64,000 nt of DNA. Source: 55-13 sp964501275. GTDB lineage: Bacteria; Armatimonadota; Fimbriimonadia; Fimbriimonadales; Fimbriimonadaceae. The notes beneath the pieces were generated by a model. The model was not told where the DNA came from. It did no database searches and saw only the letters and a list, made by a program, of their open reading frames with translations. This document shows, in pieces, positions 33,151-42,016 of the stretch (within the stretch, counting starts at the first letter, position 1; each line of letters begins with the position of its first letter). Position numbers and translations under genes: made by a program. The DNA is taken from the NCBI GenBank assembly GCA_964501275.1, contig CAZCSP010000003.1, positions 1 through 64,000 of the forward strand. The letters are read 5' to 3'.

Positions 33151-34458
33151 TCAGAGGATCGACTTCTCTTTCACCATGAAGTAGAAGTTCACCAGTGCTG
33201 AGGCAAGGTCTTGCGGTTCGGCCTCCAGGCTATGGATGTTGGCGATGGAAAGGGCCACTCCGGCTTCTCTTCGATCTTTGGCGAGCAGGGCGGCGGCGGC
33301 TCGTTTATACATCCCTTCGACGTTCTCCAAGGAAGTCTCCGAGGCTTGGAGCAGGCGGGGATCGGAGACTCTCGCCACCAAGGCCAGGTGCCGACGCACC
33401 AGGGGTCCCATCGCGGTGGTCAGTTCCAACACCTTCTCCTGGTGCTCGCAATCGGTGAAGGCGACCAGCAATGCCCGTCGCTTCCATCTGGCCGACAGGT
33501 AGGCGAAGGCCGCTTTGGGGTCGCTCTCGACCGGCTCCGCCACCAAGTCGTGCAAGGCCTCGATGATGATGCCGATCTGGTTACGGCCCTTGCGCGGCGG
33601 GATGTATCGCTTCACCACGTCGGAATACACCAGTAGGCCCACAAAGTCCCCCGCCATCGCCGCGGCGTGGGTGAGCATAAGGCAGGAGTCCAGGGCGTGG
33701 TCCAGCTTGCGGACGCCCTCGACCTCGGCCAACATCCCACGGCCCACGTCGATCACAATGATCACCGCCTGGTTCCGCTCTTGCTCGAACTGGCGCACGA
33801 TCAGTTTGTCGCGCCTGGCCGTCGCCTTCCAGTCGATCTTGCGGAAGTCGTCGCCCTCGGCGTAGTCGCGCAGGGATTCGAATTCAGTGCCGAGGCCTCT
33901 TTGCCGAGATCGACGGATACCGATTTCTCGAAGCCTCCCCTGTTGCTTCAATAGCTCAAATTCTCGGAGGGCGAGAACGTTGGGATAGATTCGGACAGGC
34001 TGCTCGGTATTCAGCTTCACCTGGCGCTCCACCAGACCCAACGGGCACTTCAATCGAAGATAGGTTCCCCGAAAGAAACTTGATCCTCGCTCGGATGGGG
34101 TGAGAAAATATTCAACCTCGGCATAACCCTCCGGCTTGAGGGCGAGGGGAAACTCCTGGCGAGAAGCGTAGCACCCGGCAGGAGGTTCGTCGCGAAGCAG
34201 GCCCCGCATCGGCTCCAAGCCATCGTTCTCAATTTCCAATGTGATCTTGTTCGCAGCACGAACCGAGAGAACAGGATCGAACTTCCGCCTCAGCCGGAGC
34301 GAATTTGGGGAGGGGGCGAGCCTGAGAGTCGCGATGGCAACGGCCAACAGAAGGAAGTTATAGGCAAGGAGCAGGAAGGGCTGATTCGCTTGGTACGCCA
34401 CCGCCGCGATGGGGATTCCCAGGGCCACCGCCATCCAAAACCGCTTCGTCGGAACCAT
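33151..34458 (-). CDS. DUF58 (vWA-like) membrane protein
   Basis: 435 residues. Two N-terminal membrane segments (MAVALGIPIAAVAYQANQPF, LLAYNFLLLAVAIATL) are followed by a soluble region with the DUF58 hallmark LRDYAEGDDFRKIDWKATAR and a vWA-like domain (VIIVIDVGRGM, VAFTDCEHQEKV). Such proteins usually sit beside a MoxR ATPase, and the pair is linked to folding or cofactor insertion of partners. No MoxR gene is adjacent here. It is divergent from the RDD gene (32 bp apart). Confidence 0.9.
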   Translation of the reverse strand: MVPTKRFWMAVALGIPIAAVAYQANQPFLLLAYNFLLLAVAIATLRLAPSPNSLRLRRKFDPVLSVRAANKITLEIENDGLEPMRGLLRDEPPAGCYASRQEFPLALKPEGYAEVEYFLTPSERGSSFFRGTYLRLKCPLGLVERQVKLNTEQPVRIYPNVLALREFELLKQQGRLREIGIRRSRQRGLGTEFESLRDYAEGDDFRKIDWKATARRDKLIVRQFEQERNQAVIIVIDVGRGMLAEVEGVRKLDHALDSCLMLTHAAAMAGDFVGLLVYSDVVKRYIPPRKGRNQIGIIIEALHDLVAEPVESDPKAAFAYLSARWKRRALLVAFTDCEHQEKVLELTTAMGPLVRRHLALVARVSDPRLLQASETSLENVEGMYKRAAAALLAKDRREAGVALSIANIHSLEAEPQDLASALVNFYFMVKEKSIL

Positions 34459-34490
34459 TGTATCAACCTGCCTCCGGGTAGCATCGGATC

Positions 34491-35237
34491 GTGCAGAACG
34501 ACCTCGCGGTGCTTAGCCCCGAGAAAACGATCATAACTTACCGGCTTTCCGGCATCGGCAGCCGCATTCTGGCGCACATTCTTGATTTGATTATCTCTGG
34601 AACGGCGATGACGATTATCGCTATGCTTGCCGCAAGCTTCATTGGCAGTCTGGATGAAACAATCGCCCAAGTAATTGTTTTGTTCACGTTTACATTCGGA
34701 CTGTTTGTCTATTTCATCCTCTTCGAAGGGCTGTGGAATGGACAGACTCTGGGCAAAAAGGCGGTTGGGATTCGGGTGCGGATGTCGGATGGACTGCCGG
34801 TTACATTTGGAGCAGCGGTTGGGCGGAACCTGCTACGCCCCGCAGACATGTTTCCCAGCGCCTACTTTATGGGCTTGCTGGCCATGTTCTGCTCGCCGAA
34901 GTCCCAACGCTTTGGCGACCTGGTGGCAAACACGGTCGTCATTCACGAGAAACGGCCCGCGCCCTATTTCACCCCCGCACCCCACTCGGCGGGAATCCAT
35001 GCTTTGGAAGCGCATGTCGGCGATCTTCGGGGGATGACGATCGAGGAATACAACGCGCTCCGACGCTTCGCCGACCGATTCCCCGAGCTGCCTACCTCCG
35101 TCCAGAACAAGCTCGTTCGAGAGGTCTATCAACCCATCGCCACCCGGCGAGGAATCAAAGCGATGAGCAACGTCCATCCGCTCTATCTGGCGGAGGCTGC
35201 CGTCATGAAATATGGTCGTGAACATGGTTTGCTGTAA
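34491..35237 (+). CDS. RDD-domain membrane protein
   Basis: 248 residues, GTG start. The RDD pattern is in SRILAHILDLIISG, and about three membrane segments follow (TMIIAMLAASFIGSL, VIVLFTFTFGLFVYFI, and a later one). WNGQTLGKKAVGIRVR is the second conserved block. Members are thought to transport or move small substrates. The C-terminal about 90 residues are soluble. It is divergent from the DUF58 gene. Confidence 0.88.
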   Translation: MQNDLAVLSPEKTIITYRLSGIGSRILAHILDLIISGTAMTIIAMLAASFIGSLDETIAQVIVLFTFTFGLFVYFILFEGLWNGQTLGKKAVGIRVRMSDGLPVTFGAAVGRNLLRPADMFPSAYFMGLLAMFCSPKSQRFGDLVANTVVIHEKRPAPYFTPAPHSAGIHALEAHVGDLRGMTIEEYNALRRFADRFPELPTSVQNKLVREVYQPIATRRGIKAMSNVHPLYLAEAAVMKYGREHGLL

Positions 35238-35467
35238 CCTATGTGGAAACGTGGTGGAAAGTGGGGATAGACCGATCATCTGTGCAAAACCACCCCTCCC
35301 AAACTTATACAAGCGGGTGCTTTTCCACCTGGTTTTCCACATTAGGGTTTTGCCGAAAATTAACGTCTTTGAACCTAAGCGACCCCTTTTAAACTTGTAT
35401 TTCCATAGGGGAGTCTTGGGTTTTCCACCAAAACGTTGGGGCTTAATAAGAAGAGAAGTCTTTGCAT
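35238..35467. other. DnaA-box-like cluster upstream of recF (candidate oriC)
   Basis: Within 200 bases there are five TTTCCAC-type words: TTTTCCACC at 35321 and 35421, TTTTCCACA at 35333 (a full match to TTWTNCACA), and TGTGGAAAC (35242) and GGTGGAAAG (35253) on the other strand. AT-rich stretches (TTAAACTTGTAT, GCTTAATAAG) lie close by. The region precedes recF and dciA, genes linked to replication initiation. No dnaA or dnaN is in this window, so the reading is tentative. Confidence 0.4.
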
Positions 35468-36601
35468 ATGGACCTCTCCCCTAAGAGAAAGATGGGGGAA
35501 AACACGCCGACAGGGCGCATCCGCCAAGTGACGCTGACCGACTTCCGAAACTATCATCGGGAGACGGTCGAGCTTTCTGAAGGGTTCAATGTGATTGCCG
35601 GTCCCAATGCCCAGGGAAAGACCAACTTCCTGGAGGCCCTGTATCTGTTAGCTACTACCCGCTTGCTGAGGGGGAAGAAGGATGCGGAAGCGATTCGAGA
35701 CGAGGCAGAGCGGGCAACCGTTTCGGCAATCCAGTTTGAAACCGAAACTGAACTGAGCTTCCTTTTGGAGCGTGGGGTGAAGAAGAAGGCCTTGCTGAAT
35801 GGGCTTGCGCTTCCCCGTGCCTCTGACCTGATCGGCAGGTTGCGGTGCGTCTGTGTGAGTGCGGCAGACATGGAGATCGTACGGGGCGATCCATCCCAGC
35901 GGCGTCTTTTTCTCGATCTGGAGCTTTCTGCCCTCTCTCCCGCCTATCTGCGCCACCTGACCCTCTACAAGCGCGCTATGGAGCAAAGAAACGCCCTCCT
36001 GCGCGATTCTCGTGAGCGGATCCATCCCCCGGAATCTTTCGAGGTTTGGGAAGACCAGATCGCCCAGCATGGTGCGGAGATTAGAAATGCTCGCCTGAAG
36101 TTCGCCGAAGATCTCAGCCCGTTTGCGGAATCCGTCCATCACGAGATGGGGGCTGGGGAGGGCCTGCAACTGGCCTATCGGATTCAAGACGAGGCAGTGA
36201 CCTATGAGAGCCTTCTCTCGGGGCTTGCCCACGGTCGATCTGCCGATGTTGGGCGTGGCGCAACCAGCCTGGGGCCGCATCGGGACGACCTGGATATTCA
36301 GGTGGATTCTCGGGAGGCTCGGTTGTTTGGTTCTCAGGGGCAGCAGCGAACGGCGGTGATCGCGTTGAAGATGGCGACCTTGTCTTTGATTCGGGACCGG
36401 GAAGGGATTCCTCCCATGCTGCTTCTCGACGACATCCTCTCCGATCTGGATGAGAATCGGCGGGCAATGTTGGTAGAGATTGTGCTGTCCAGAGCGGGGC
36501 AAGCGGTGCTAACCTGTACAGAAGCTTCTGCCGCAGGCGACGTCATATTGAGTCGGGCAAAGCTGTTCCAGGTTTCTGACGGAACGATTCAAGAACAATG
36601 A
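35468..36601 (+). CDS. recF: DNA replication and repair protein RecF
   Basis: 377 residues from the ATG at 35468 (AGAAGAGAAG upstream); ATG 35492 or TTG 35462 are also possible. RecF is an ABC-type ATPase that loads RecA at gaps with RecO and RecR. Walker A is GPNAQGKTNF, the signature region is SLGPHRDDL and the Walker B/D-loop is MLLLDDILSDLD. FRNYHRETVEL is the typical N-terminus. The 4-bp overlap (ATGA) with dciA shows coupling. It is downstream of a possible origin. Confidence 0.95.
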   Translation: MDLSPKRKMGENTPTGRIRQVTLTDFRNYHRETVELSEGFNVIAGPNAQGKTNFLEALYLLATTRLLRGKKDAEAIRDEAERATVSAIQFETETELSFLLERGVKKKALLNGLALPRASDLIGRLRCVCVSAADMEIVRGDPSQRRLFLDLELSALSPAYLRHLTLYKRAMEQRNALLRDSRERIHPPESFEVWEDQIAQHGAEIRNARLKFAEDLSPFAESVHHEMGAGEGLQLAYRIQDEAVTYESLLSGLAHGRSADVGRGATSLGPHRDDLDIQVDSREARLFGSQGQQRTAVIALKMATLSLIRDREGIPPMLLLDDILSDLDENRRAMLVEIVLSRAGQAVLTCTEASAAGDVILSRAKLFQVSDGTIQEQ

Positions 36602-37017
36602 GAAAAGTTGGACAAATGATTCGTCCGGCATTGGGTCGGGAGGATGTGGCGAGGGCAGGAAGAGCCTTTCAATTTCTGCGTGAATGGCCTGCTATCGTGG
36701 GAGATGAGATGGCCTTGCGCTCGTTTCCCGATCGGTACGACCAAGGAACCGTTTGGGTTGCGGTCGAGGGTTCGGCGTGGGCCCAGGAACTGCGGATGCA
36801 GCGCGAGCAAATCCTTGAAAAACTCCAAGAAAAGTGCGGCGATCCTGGACTTTTCGTGAATGTTCGCTTTGGAGTCCGCCCCCTCCCTCCGAGGGAAGAG
36901 AGCGTGGAAAAGGCGCCCAAGAAAGAAAGGACAAAACCCAAGCGCACGGAGGCGTCGATTCGAGAGATCGCAGAGCGGCGACTGAGGAACTGGCCCGATG
37001 GTGGAAGTTCTTCGTAA
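36598..37017 (+). CDS. dciA: DciA-like DUF721 protein
   Basis: 139 residues. DciA is the ancestral helicase loader that helps DnaB onto single-stranded DNA. The DUF721 block is FQFLREWPAIVGDEMALRS and VWVAVEGSAWAQELRMQREQ. A charged tail of about 60 residues (EKAPKKERTKPKRTEAS) may contact DNA or the helicase. recF lies 4 bp before it and comEC overlaps it by 20 bp, so the three form an operon. The recF-dciA pair is common near origins. Confidence 0.9.
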   Translation: MRKVGQMIRPALGREDVARAGRAFQFLREWPAIVGDEMALRSFPDRYDQGTVWVAVEGSAWAQELRMQREQILEKLQEKCGDPGLFVNVRFGVRPLPPREESVEKAPKKERTKPKRTEASIREIAERRLRNWPDGGSSS

Positions 37018-38380
37018 CCGACCTCTAGTTGTTTTGGCCATCGCCATGGTCGTTGGCTTGGCGATGGCCGAGTATCCCTATCTGATTGGCTTGATCCCCA
37101 TTCTGGCGATTCTTCTCCGCAGTGGAAAGAGTTGGGTTGCTCTTGCTTTGGGGTTTGGTTTGGGAGCTTTATTCAGCCCCGATGTTCCTGAGAAAGGAAT
37201 AGAAAAGTCGCGCTATGTGCAGTCGCCGGCAAAGGTGGTCTCTGCCCCCAAACTCTACGCCGACGGCATCGGATACATTTTGGACATTCAAGGCAATCGC
37301 CTAGGCGCCTTTGAGAAGAGTGGAGCCGACCGGAGTTTGGGCGATTCACTGTATGTGAAAGGCGTGGTGCGTCCCCTCTCGGAAGGTTCAGAAAAGAACC
37401 AACTCGCCAGGGGGATTGTGGGGAGGTTCCAACCTTATGAGGTGCATGTCACAGGTTTTGGACCGCAGTGGGCCAGATGGGGTTTGAAGGTTCGGGAAGC
37501 CTTCGTCGGGTTCACCCATCGCACGATGTCGTTGGAGCGTGCCGTACTTTTGGACGCACTCTGCTTCAACGTAGAAGGAACACTGGACAAGGGGTTTGAG
37601 GAAAACTTGCGAGCCACGGGGACGATCCACATCATCTCCGCCTCCGGGCTTCATGTGTTGGTCTTGGCTTGGGCGATCAGCGGCCTGCTGTCCCGGTTGC
37701 CCCTTCCTCGACCGTTGCAGGTTGTTCTCTTGGTCGTTGCTTTGGCTTTCTATGCGGCGGCCGCAGGTTTTCAACCCGCCATCATCCGGTCGGTGCTGAT
37801 GGCTCTGACGGCACAAACGGCCTACCTGTGGCGACGGGAGGCAGATATCTTGAGCGCGTTGGCTCTGTCCTCCATCGTCTACCTGCTCTGGCAGCCGTTT
37901 GGGATATACAACATCGGCTTCCAGTTCTCATTCTTGACGGTAGGAGCGTTTGGCTTGTTTGGAGTCTTTCGGGATAGCTTCCCTGGCACTGCGGTTGAAT
38001 TCGCGAAGGGCAAGGTCTTCGACGCGTTGTCCACGAGTAGTCTTGCCTACGTGGCGACCTTGCCGCTGATGGCTTTCTATTTTGGAGCCGCCTCCTTGGT
38101 GGCGATACCGGCGAACCTGGCCGTCGTCCTTCCTGCCATGATCCTGGTCGGGGCGGGGATGGGGGTATTTGCCATCGACTTAATCTGCAAGCCGCTCGGT
38201 GAGCTGCTTGCCCACAGTATTCTAGAGCCGATTGTTAGCTTTCTTCAGTGGGCCATCGAATTGTTTGGTAACCTAACTATATCCTCAATTCCAGTGGCTT
38301 ACTTTTCCGGCTATGCCGTCGCGCTCATCTACCTAGCTTTGGGAATCGCTTTTGTGAGGGAGCGTGTCCGACCGGCTTAA
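36998..38380 (+). CDS. comEC: ComEC competence channel, N-terminal membrane half
   Basis: 460 residues, many hydrophobic segments. ComEC imports single-stranded DNA during natural transformation. Here the full-length protein (about 750) is split: this gene holds the OB-like DUF4131 part and the competence membrane domain (ATGTIHIISASGLHVLVLAW, FQFSFLTVGAFGLFGVF). The C-terminal beta-lactamase-like half is encoded separately at 38364-39230, with a 17-bp overlap. The split falls at the domain boundary, so both halves may function together. Confidence 0.9.
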   Translation: MVEVLRNRPLVVLAIAMVVGLAMAEYPYLIGLIPILAILLRSGKSWVALALGFGLGALFSPDVPEKGIEKSRYVQSPAKVVSAPKLYADGIGYILDIQGNRLGAFEKSGADRSLGDSLYVKGVVRPLSEGSEKNQLARGIVGRFQPYEVHVTGFGPQWARWGLKVREAFVGFTHRTMSLERAVLLDALCFNVEGTLDKGFEENLRATGTIHIISASGLHVLVLAWAISGLLSRLPLPRPLQVVLLVVALAFYAAAAGFQPAIIRSVLMALTAQTAYLWRREADILSALALSSIVYLLWQPFGIYNIGFQFSFLTVGAFGLFGVFRDSFPGTAVEFAKGKVFDALSTSSLAYVATLPLMAFYFGAASLVAIPANLAVVLPAMILVGAGMGVFAIDLICKPLGELLAHSILEPIVSFLQWAIELFGNLTISSIPVAYFSGYAVALIYLALGIAFVRERVRPA

Positions 38381-39230
38381 GATCTTCTTTGTTCTCCTGA
38401 TCGCCGCGATCATTGCGGGGGCGATTTGGGGGCAGTGGCCCGATTCTCAGACACGGCGACTGACTTTTTTGGCGGTCGGACAAGGGGATTGCACGGTATG
38501 GCAAGATGGGGACCATACGGTGCTGGTCGACGTGGGACCGAAGTCCAGGGAGGGATTCGATGCGGGTGAGCGGATCGTTTTGCCGAAACTGAGAGAGATG
38601 CGAATTCATCGGGTAGATGCGATCATCATCACCCACCCGGACAGCGACCACGTTGGAGGGCTAGGTGCGGTGGCGAAGCGGTACAAGGAGGCCAAGATCA
38701 TCGCTTCGGAGGGCTTCCGGGATGATCCCGACATGGCGTGGTGGCTAAAAGAGGCGGGGATTGGCGAAGAGCGGATGGTTTGGATTGGATCGAGGACGCG
38801 CATGAGGCTTAGCCGTTCGACCCTGGAATTGGCTCCGCCTCCGCGCTTAGCGGGAGGCAACAGCAATGACGGAAGCCTCTTTGTCCGAATCGAGTATGGC
38901 CCAGCGACGGCAGTTTTAACGGGCGACGCTTCGATTGAGACTGAGCAGGAGATGCAGAAGAAGCTCAAGTGGTCGGCTCAGATTCTCAAGGTTGGGCATC
39001 ACGGGAGCCGGACCTCGACCGCGGAGGCGTTTGTGAGGGCGCTGGGTCCGGAGTGGGCGGTGATCAGCTGCGGTAAGGAGAACCAGTTCGGCCATCCCCA
39101 CTCCTCTGTGCTCCAGGTTTTGGAGAGGCAGCAGGTGCAGATGTTCCGAACCGATCTTCAGGGCGATGTGGCGTTTGGCACCTGGTCCCAGGGGTTTGCG
39201 CCGTTGACGAACCCGCTAGCCGCCAAATAG
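38364..39230 (+). CDS. ComEC C-terminal MBL-fold half
   Basis: 288 residues, GTG start. One membrane segment (IFFVLLIAAIIAGAIWG) precedes the metallo-beta-lactamase core: FLAVGQGDCTVW, ITHPDSDHVGGL (HxDxDH-like metal motif), VLTGDASIE and KVGHHGSRTST. This is the nuclease-like end of ComEC made as a separate chain. It overlaps the N-terminal half by 17 bp and converges on valS with a 15-bp overlap of the coding ends. Confidence 0.9.
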   Translation: MSDRLKIFFVLLIAAIIAGAIWGQWPDSQTRRLTFLAVGQGDCTVWQDGDHTVLVDVGPKSREGFDAGERIVLPKLREMRIHRVDAIIITHPDSDHVGGLGAVAKRYKEAKIIASEGFRDDPDMAWWLKEAGIGEERMVWIGSRTRMRLSRSTLELAPPPRLAGGNSNDGSLFVRIEYGPATAVLTGDASIETEQEMQKKLKWSAQILKVGHHGSRTSTAEAFVRALGPEWAVISCGKENQFGHPHSSVLQVLERQQVQMFRTDLQGDVAFGTWSQGFAPLTNPLAAK

Positions 39231-41822
39231 CCGCTTTCTCTCCTCGATCTTGGCGATCTTGGACTTCAGCTCCTCCGCCAAGGCCTGATCTCGCTCGATG
39301 ATTTCGGGTTTGGCCTTGCCAACGAACTCAGGGTTGCCTAGCCTTTGCTCCAGCCTCATCAGGTCGCCAGCGAGCTTTTCTCCTTCCTTCGTCAGGCGGG
39401 CCAACTCCTTGGCGGGGTCGATGAGGTCGCCGATGGGGAGATGAAGATCGATGCCGGAGACCGTCGTAGAGACGAATCTCTGATCGGTTGGCTTGCCTTG
39501 GATCAGCTTTTCCACCCAAGCCTGAGAACTGAGGACGTCCTCGTCTCCTGCTAGGTCGCCCTCATAGAAGGCTTGGGGAATGGGCTTCGTGGCGGCCAGG
39601 CCAAGTTCGGCTCGCAGAGACCTGAGGCCGCGAACAACGTCGAAGAGGCGCTCGATCTTCGTTTCCACGGCGGGTGCAACAAAGGAGGGGTCTAGCATTG
39701 GCCACTGGGCGCTCATGATAAACGGGGCTTTGTCGGCGATGGGGAGCCTGGAGTAGACCTCTTCGGTGAGGTGGGGCATGATCGGGTGCATCATGACGAG
39801 GAACGCCTCGATGCAGGTGAGTAGAACCCATTGCGGGGTTTCTCGGGTGGCCGGATCGCTGAGGCGGGGCTTGGAGACCTCGATGTACCAGTCGCAAAGC
39901 TCATTCCAAAAGAAGCGATAGAGGGCCTGGGCAGCGGCTTGGTTGTCGTAGGTTTCGTAGGCGTTGCGGACCGTCTCCTCGGTGGCGTGGAGTCGGCTGA
40001 GGAGCCAGCGATCCACGTCCTCCAGGTGCGTGGGTCTGGCAGGGGCCTTCTCTACGTTCAGCAGGACAAACCGGACCGCATTCCAGATCTTGTTGCAGAA
40101 GTTGCGGGCCTCCTCGGTGCGACGGGAGCTGTAGCGGATGTCCTGGTTGTAGCCGGTTTGGCTGAGGAGGGTGAAGCGGAGGGCGTCGGCGCCGACCTTT
40201 TCGATAATCTCCATCGGATCGACCCCCGTTCCTAGGCTCTTGCTCATCCGCTTGCCGTCCTCGGTGAGCACAGTGGCGTAGATGTAGACCTGATGGAAGG
40301 GGATATCGCCCGCTCGGTCTAGGCCCATCATGATCATTCGAGCAACCCAGAGGTAGAGGATTTCCTGAGCGGTGACCAACAGGTTGGTGGGGTAGAAGCT
40401 CTTGAAATCGTCGGTTTGCTCGGGCCAACCGAGAGTGGCGAAGGGCCAGAGGCCGCTGCTGAACCAGGTGTCGAGAACGTAGTCGTCCTGGCTGACGATC
40501 TTCTTGCCCCCCTTCTGCTCGGCTTCCTCCCAACTCAGAGCGGCGATGGCTTGACCGTCTTCGGTGTAGTAGACCGGGATTCGATGGCCCCACCAGAGGC
40601 GTCGGCTGACGTTCCAGTCACGAATGTTCTCCATCCAGTCGAGGAAGATGCGCTGGTAACGTTCAGGTACGAAGCCGATTTTGCCTTGCTTAACCGCTTC
40701 GATGGCGGGTTGAGCGAGTTCCGTTTGGCGGGCAAACCACTCCTCTCTTAGCAGGGGTTCGATCACTTCACCCGACCGCTCACTGACGACCAGCGCGATT
40801 TCATGGTCTTTGATCTCCACGAGGAAGCCCTGTTCGTCCAGATCGGCGACGATCCGCTTCCGGGCCTCATACCGATCCAAGCCTGCATAGGGGCCGCCGT
40901 TCTCGTTGATCTTGGCTGACTCGTCCAGGACCACGGGCATCTCCAAGTTATGGCGGACGCCGACCTCGTAGTCGTTCGGGTCGTGGGCGGGGGTGATTTT
41001 GACCGCGCCGCTGCCGAATTCAGGATCGGGGTAGATGTCGGAGATCAGAGGGATTTCCCGGTTCACTAAAGGGAGAAGCAGGGTTTTACCGAGTTTGTCC
41101 TTATAGCGGATGTCGCTAGGATGGACCGCTACCGCCACGTCGGCGAGCATGGTTTCGGGGCGGGTGGTGGCGATGATGATCTCGCCGGACCCATCAGTGA
41201 AGGGGTAGCGGATGAAGTAGAGCTTCCCCTTGATGACCTTGCGCTCGGTCTCGATGTCGGAAACACTGGTCTTGAGAACAGGATCCCAGTTGACTACGCG
41301 GAGACCGCGATAGATAAGGCCACGGTCGAACCAATCTACGAAGACCTTCAGGACGGCTTGGGCGTAGTCGTCGTCGAGTGTGAATCGAGTGCGGGACCAG
41401 TCGAAGGCGTGGCCGAGGCGGCGGAACTGCTTGATGATCGTGTCGCCGCTCTCCTTGCGCCACTCCCAGACACGCTCGACAAACTTCTCCCGCCCCATCT
41501 CCAGGGGGTTCTTGCCTTCCTTCTTGAGCTGCTTCAGGACGACGCTCTGGGTGGCGATTCCGGCGTGGTCTTGGCCGGGGAGGACCAGCACGTTCTTGCC
41601 CCGCAGGCGTTGGTAGCGGCCCACCAGGTCTTGGATGGAGTAACAGAGCGCATGGCCCATGTGGAGGGAGCCGGTGATGTTGGGCGGGGGGATGGTGACG
41701 ACAAAACTCTCTTTAGCCGAGTTCTCTTCGGGCTGAAAGAGCCCGGCCTCTTCCCAGGCGGCGTACCACTTCTGCTCAGTCAAGGACGCATCGTAGCGCG
41801 TCGGGTAATCCTGTTCCAACAT
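39216..41822 (-). CDS. valS: Valyl-tRNA synthetase
   Basis: 868 residues from the ATG at 41822, supported by GGGAGG seven bases upstream; the longer frame to 41903 adds 27 residues with no family support. HIGH is in PPPNITGSLHMGHAL and KMSKS in DGKRMSKSLGTG. The CP1 editing domain lies in between (TTRPETMLADVAVAV). The C-terminal coiled coil (LARLTKEGEKLAGDLMRLEQ) is the tRNA-binding arm found in ValRS. No T-box leader is visible. Confidence 0.97.
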   Translation of the reverse strand: MLEQDYPTRYDASLTEQKWYAAWEEAGLFQPEENSAKESFVVTIPPPNITGSLHMGHALCYSIQDLVGRYQRLRGKNVLVLPGQDHAGIATQSVVLKQLKKEGKNPLEMGREKFVERVWEWRKESGDTIIKQFRRLGHAFDWSRTRFTLDDDYAQAVLKVFVDWFDRGLIYRGLRVVNWDPVLKTSVSDIETERKVIKGKLYFIRYPFTDGSGEIIIATTRPETMLADVAVAVHPSDIRYKDKLGKTLLLPLVNREIPLISDIYPDPEFGSGAVKITPAHDPNDYEVGVRHNLEMPVVLDESAKINENGGPYAGLDRYEARKRIVADLDEQGFLVEIKDHEIALVVSERSGEVIEPLLREEWFARQTELAQPAIEAVKQGKIGFVPERYQRIFLDWMENIRDWNVSRRLWWGHRIPVYYTEDGQAIAALSWEEAEQKGGKKIVSQDDYVLDTWFSSGLWPFATLGWPEQTDDFKSFYPTNLLVTAQEILYLWVARMIMMGLDRAGDIPFHQVYIYATVLTEDGKRMSKSLGTGVDPMEIIEKVGADALRFTLLSQTGYNQDIRYSSRRTEEARNFCNKIWNAVRFVLLNVEKAPARPTHLEDVDRWLLSRLHATEETVRNAYETYDNQAAAQALYRFFWNELCDWYIEVSKPRLSDPATRETPQWVLLTCIEAFLVMMHPIMPHLTEEVYSRLPIADKAPFIMSAQWPMLDPSFVAPAVETKIERLFDVVRGLRSLRAELGLAATKPIPQAFYEGDLAGDEDVLSSQAWVEKLIQGKPTDQRFVSTTVSGIDLHLPIGDLIDPAKELARLTKEGEKLAGDLMRLEQRLGNPEFVGKAKPEIIERDQALAEELKSKIAKIEERKRLFGG

Positions 41823-41883
41823 TTTCAAACCTCCCTTTCCTGTCGTGAAAGTTGGGGTTAGTTTACCAGGGGTTCTATGGACC

Positions 41884-41995
41884 GCCGATCTCCAGATCGG
41901 CACAACAAGTTTGTATACAAGTTAGCCGACTTGTACGAGCCGCCCGGACCGGAAAGTCGAAGCACGAAGACCCGTAGCCTGGAGGTCCAGGCTAC
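41884..41995. repeat. Dispersed repeat family A, copy 3, with an extra palindrome
   Basis: GCCGATCTCCAGATCGGC (41884-41901) is a hairpin. It is followed at 41932-41995 by a family A copy on the minus strand, ending in a 10-bp hairpin with arms GTAGCCTGGA and TCCAGGCTAC (41974-41995). This is the most complete copy in the window. Confidence 0.75.
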
Positions 41996-42016
41996 GGGGT
42001 ATGTTTCTCGCGAAAC

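Noticed and set aside
41823..42016. T-box or other riboswitch leader before valS
   Set aside because: The leader holds the dispersed repeat and no T-box specifier or antiterminator motif could be seen.
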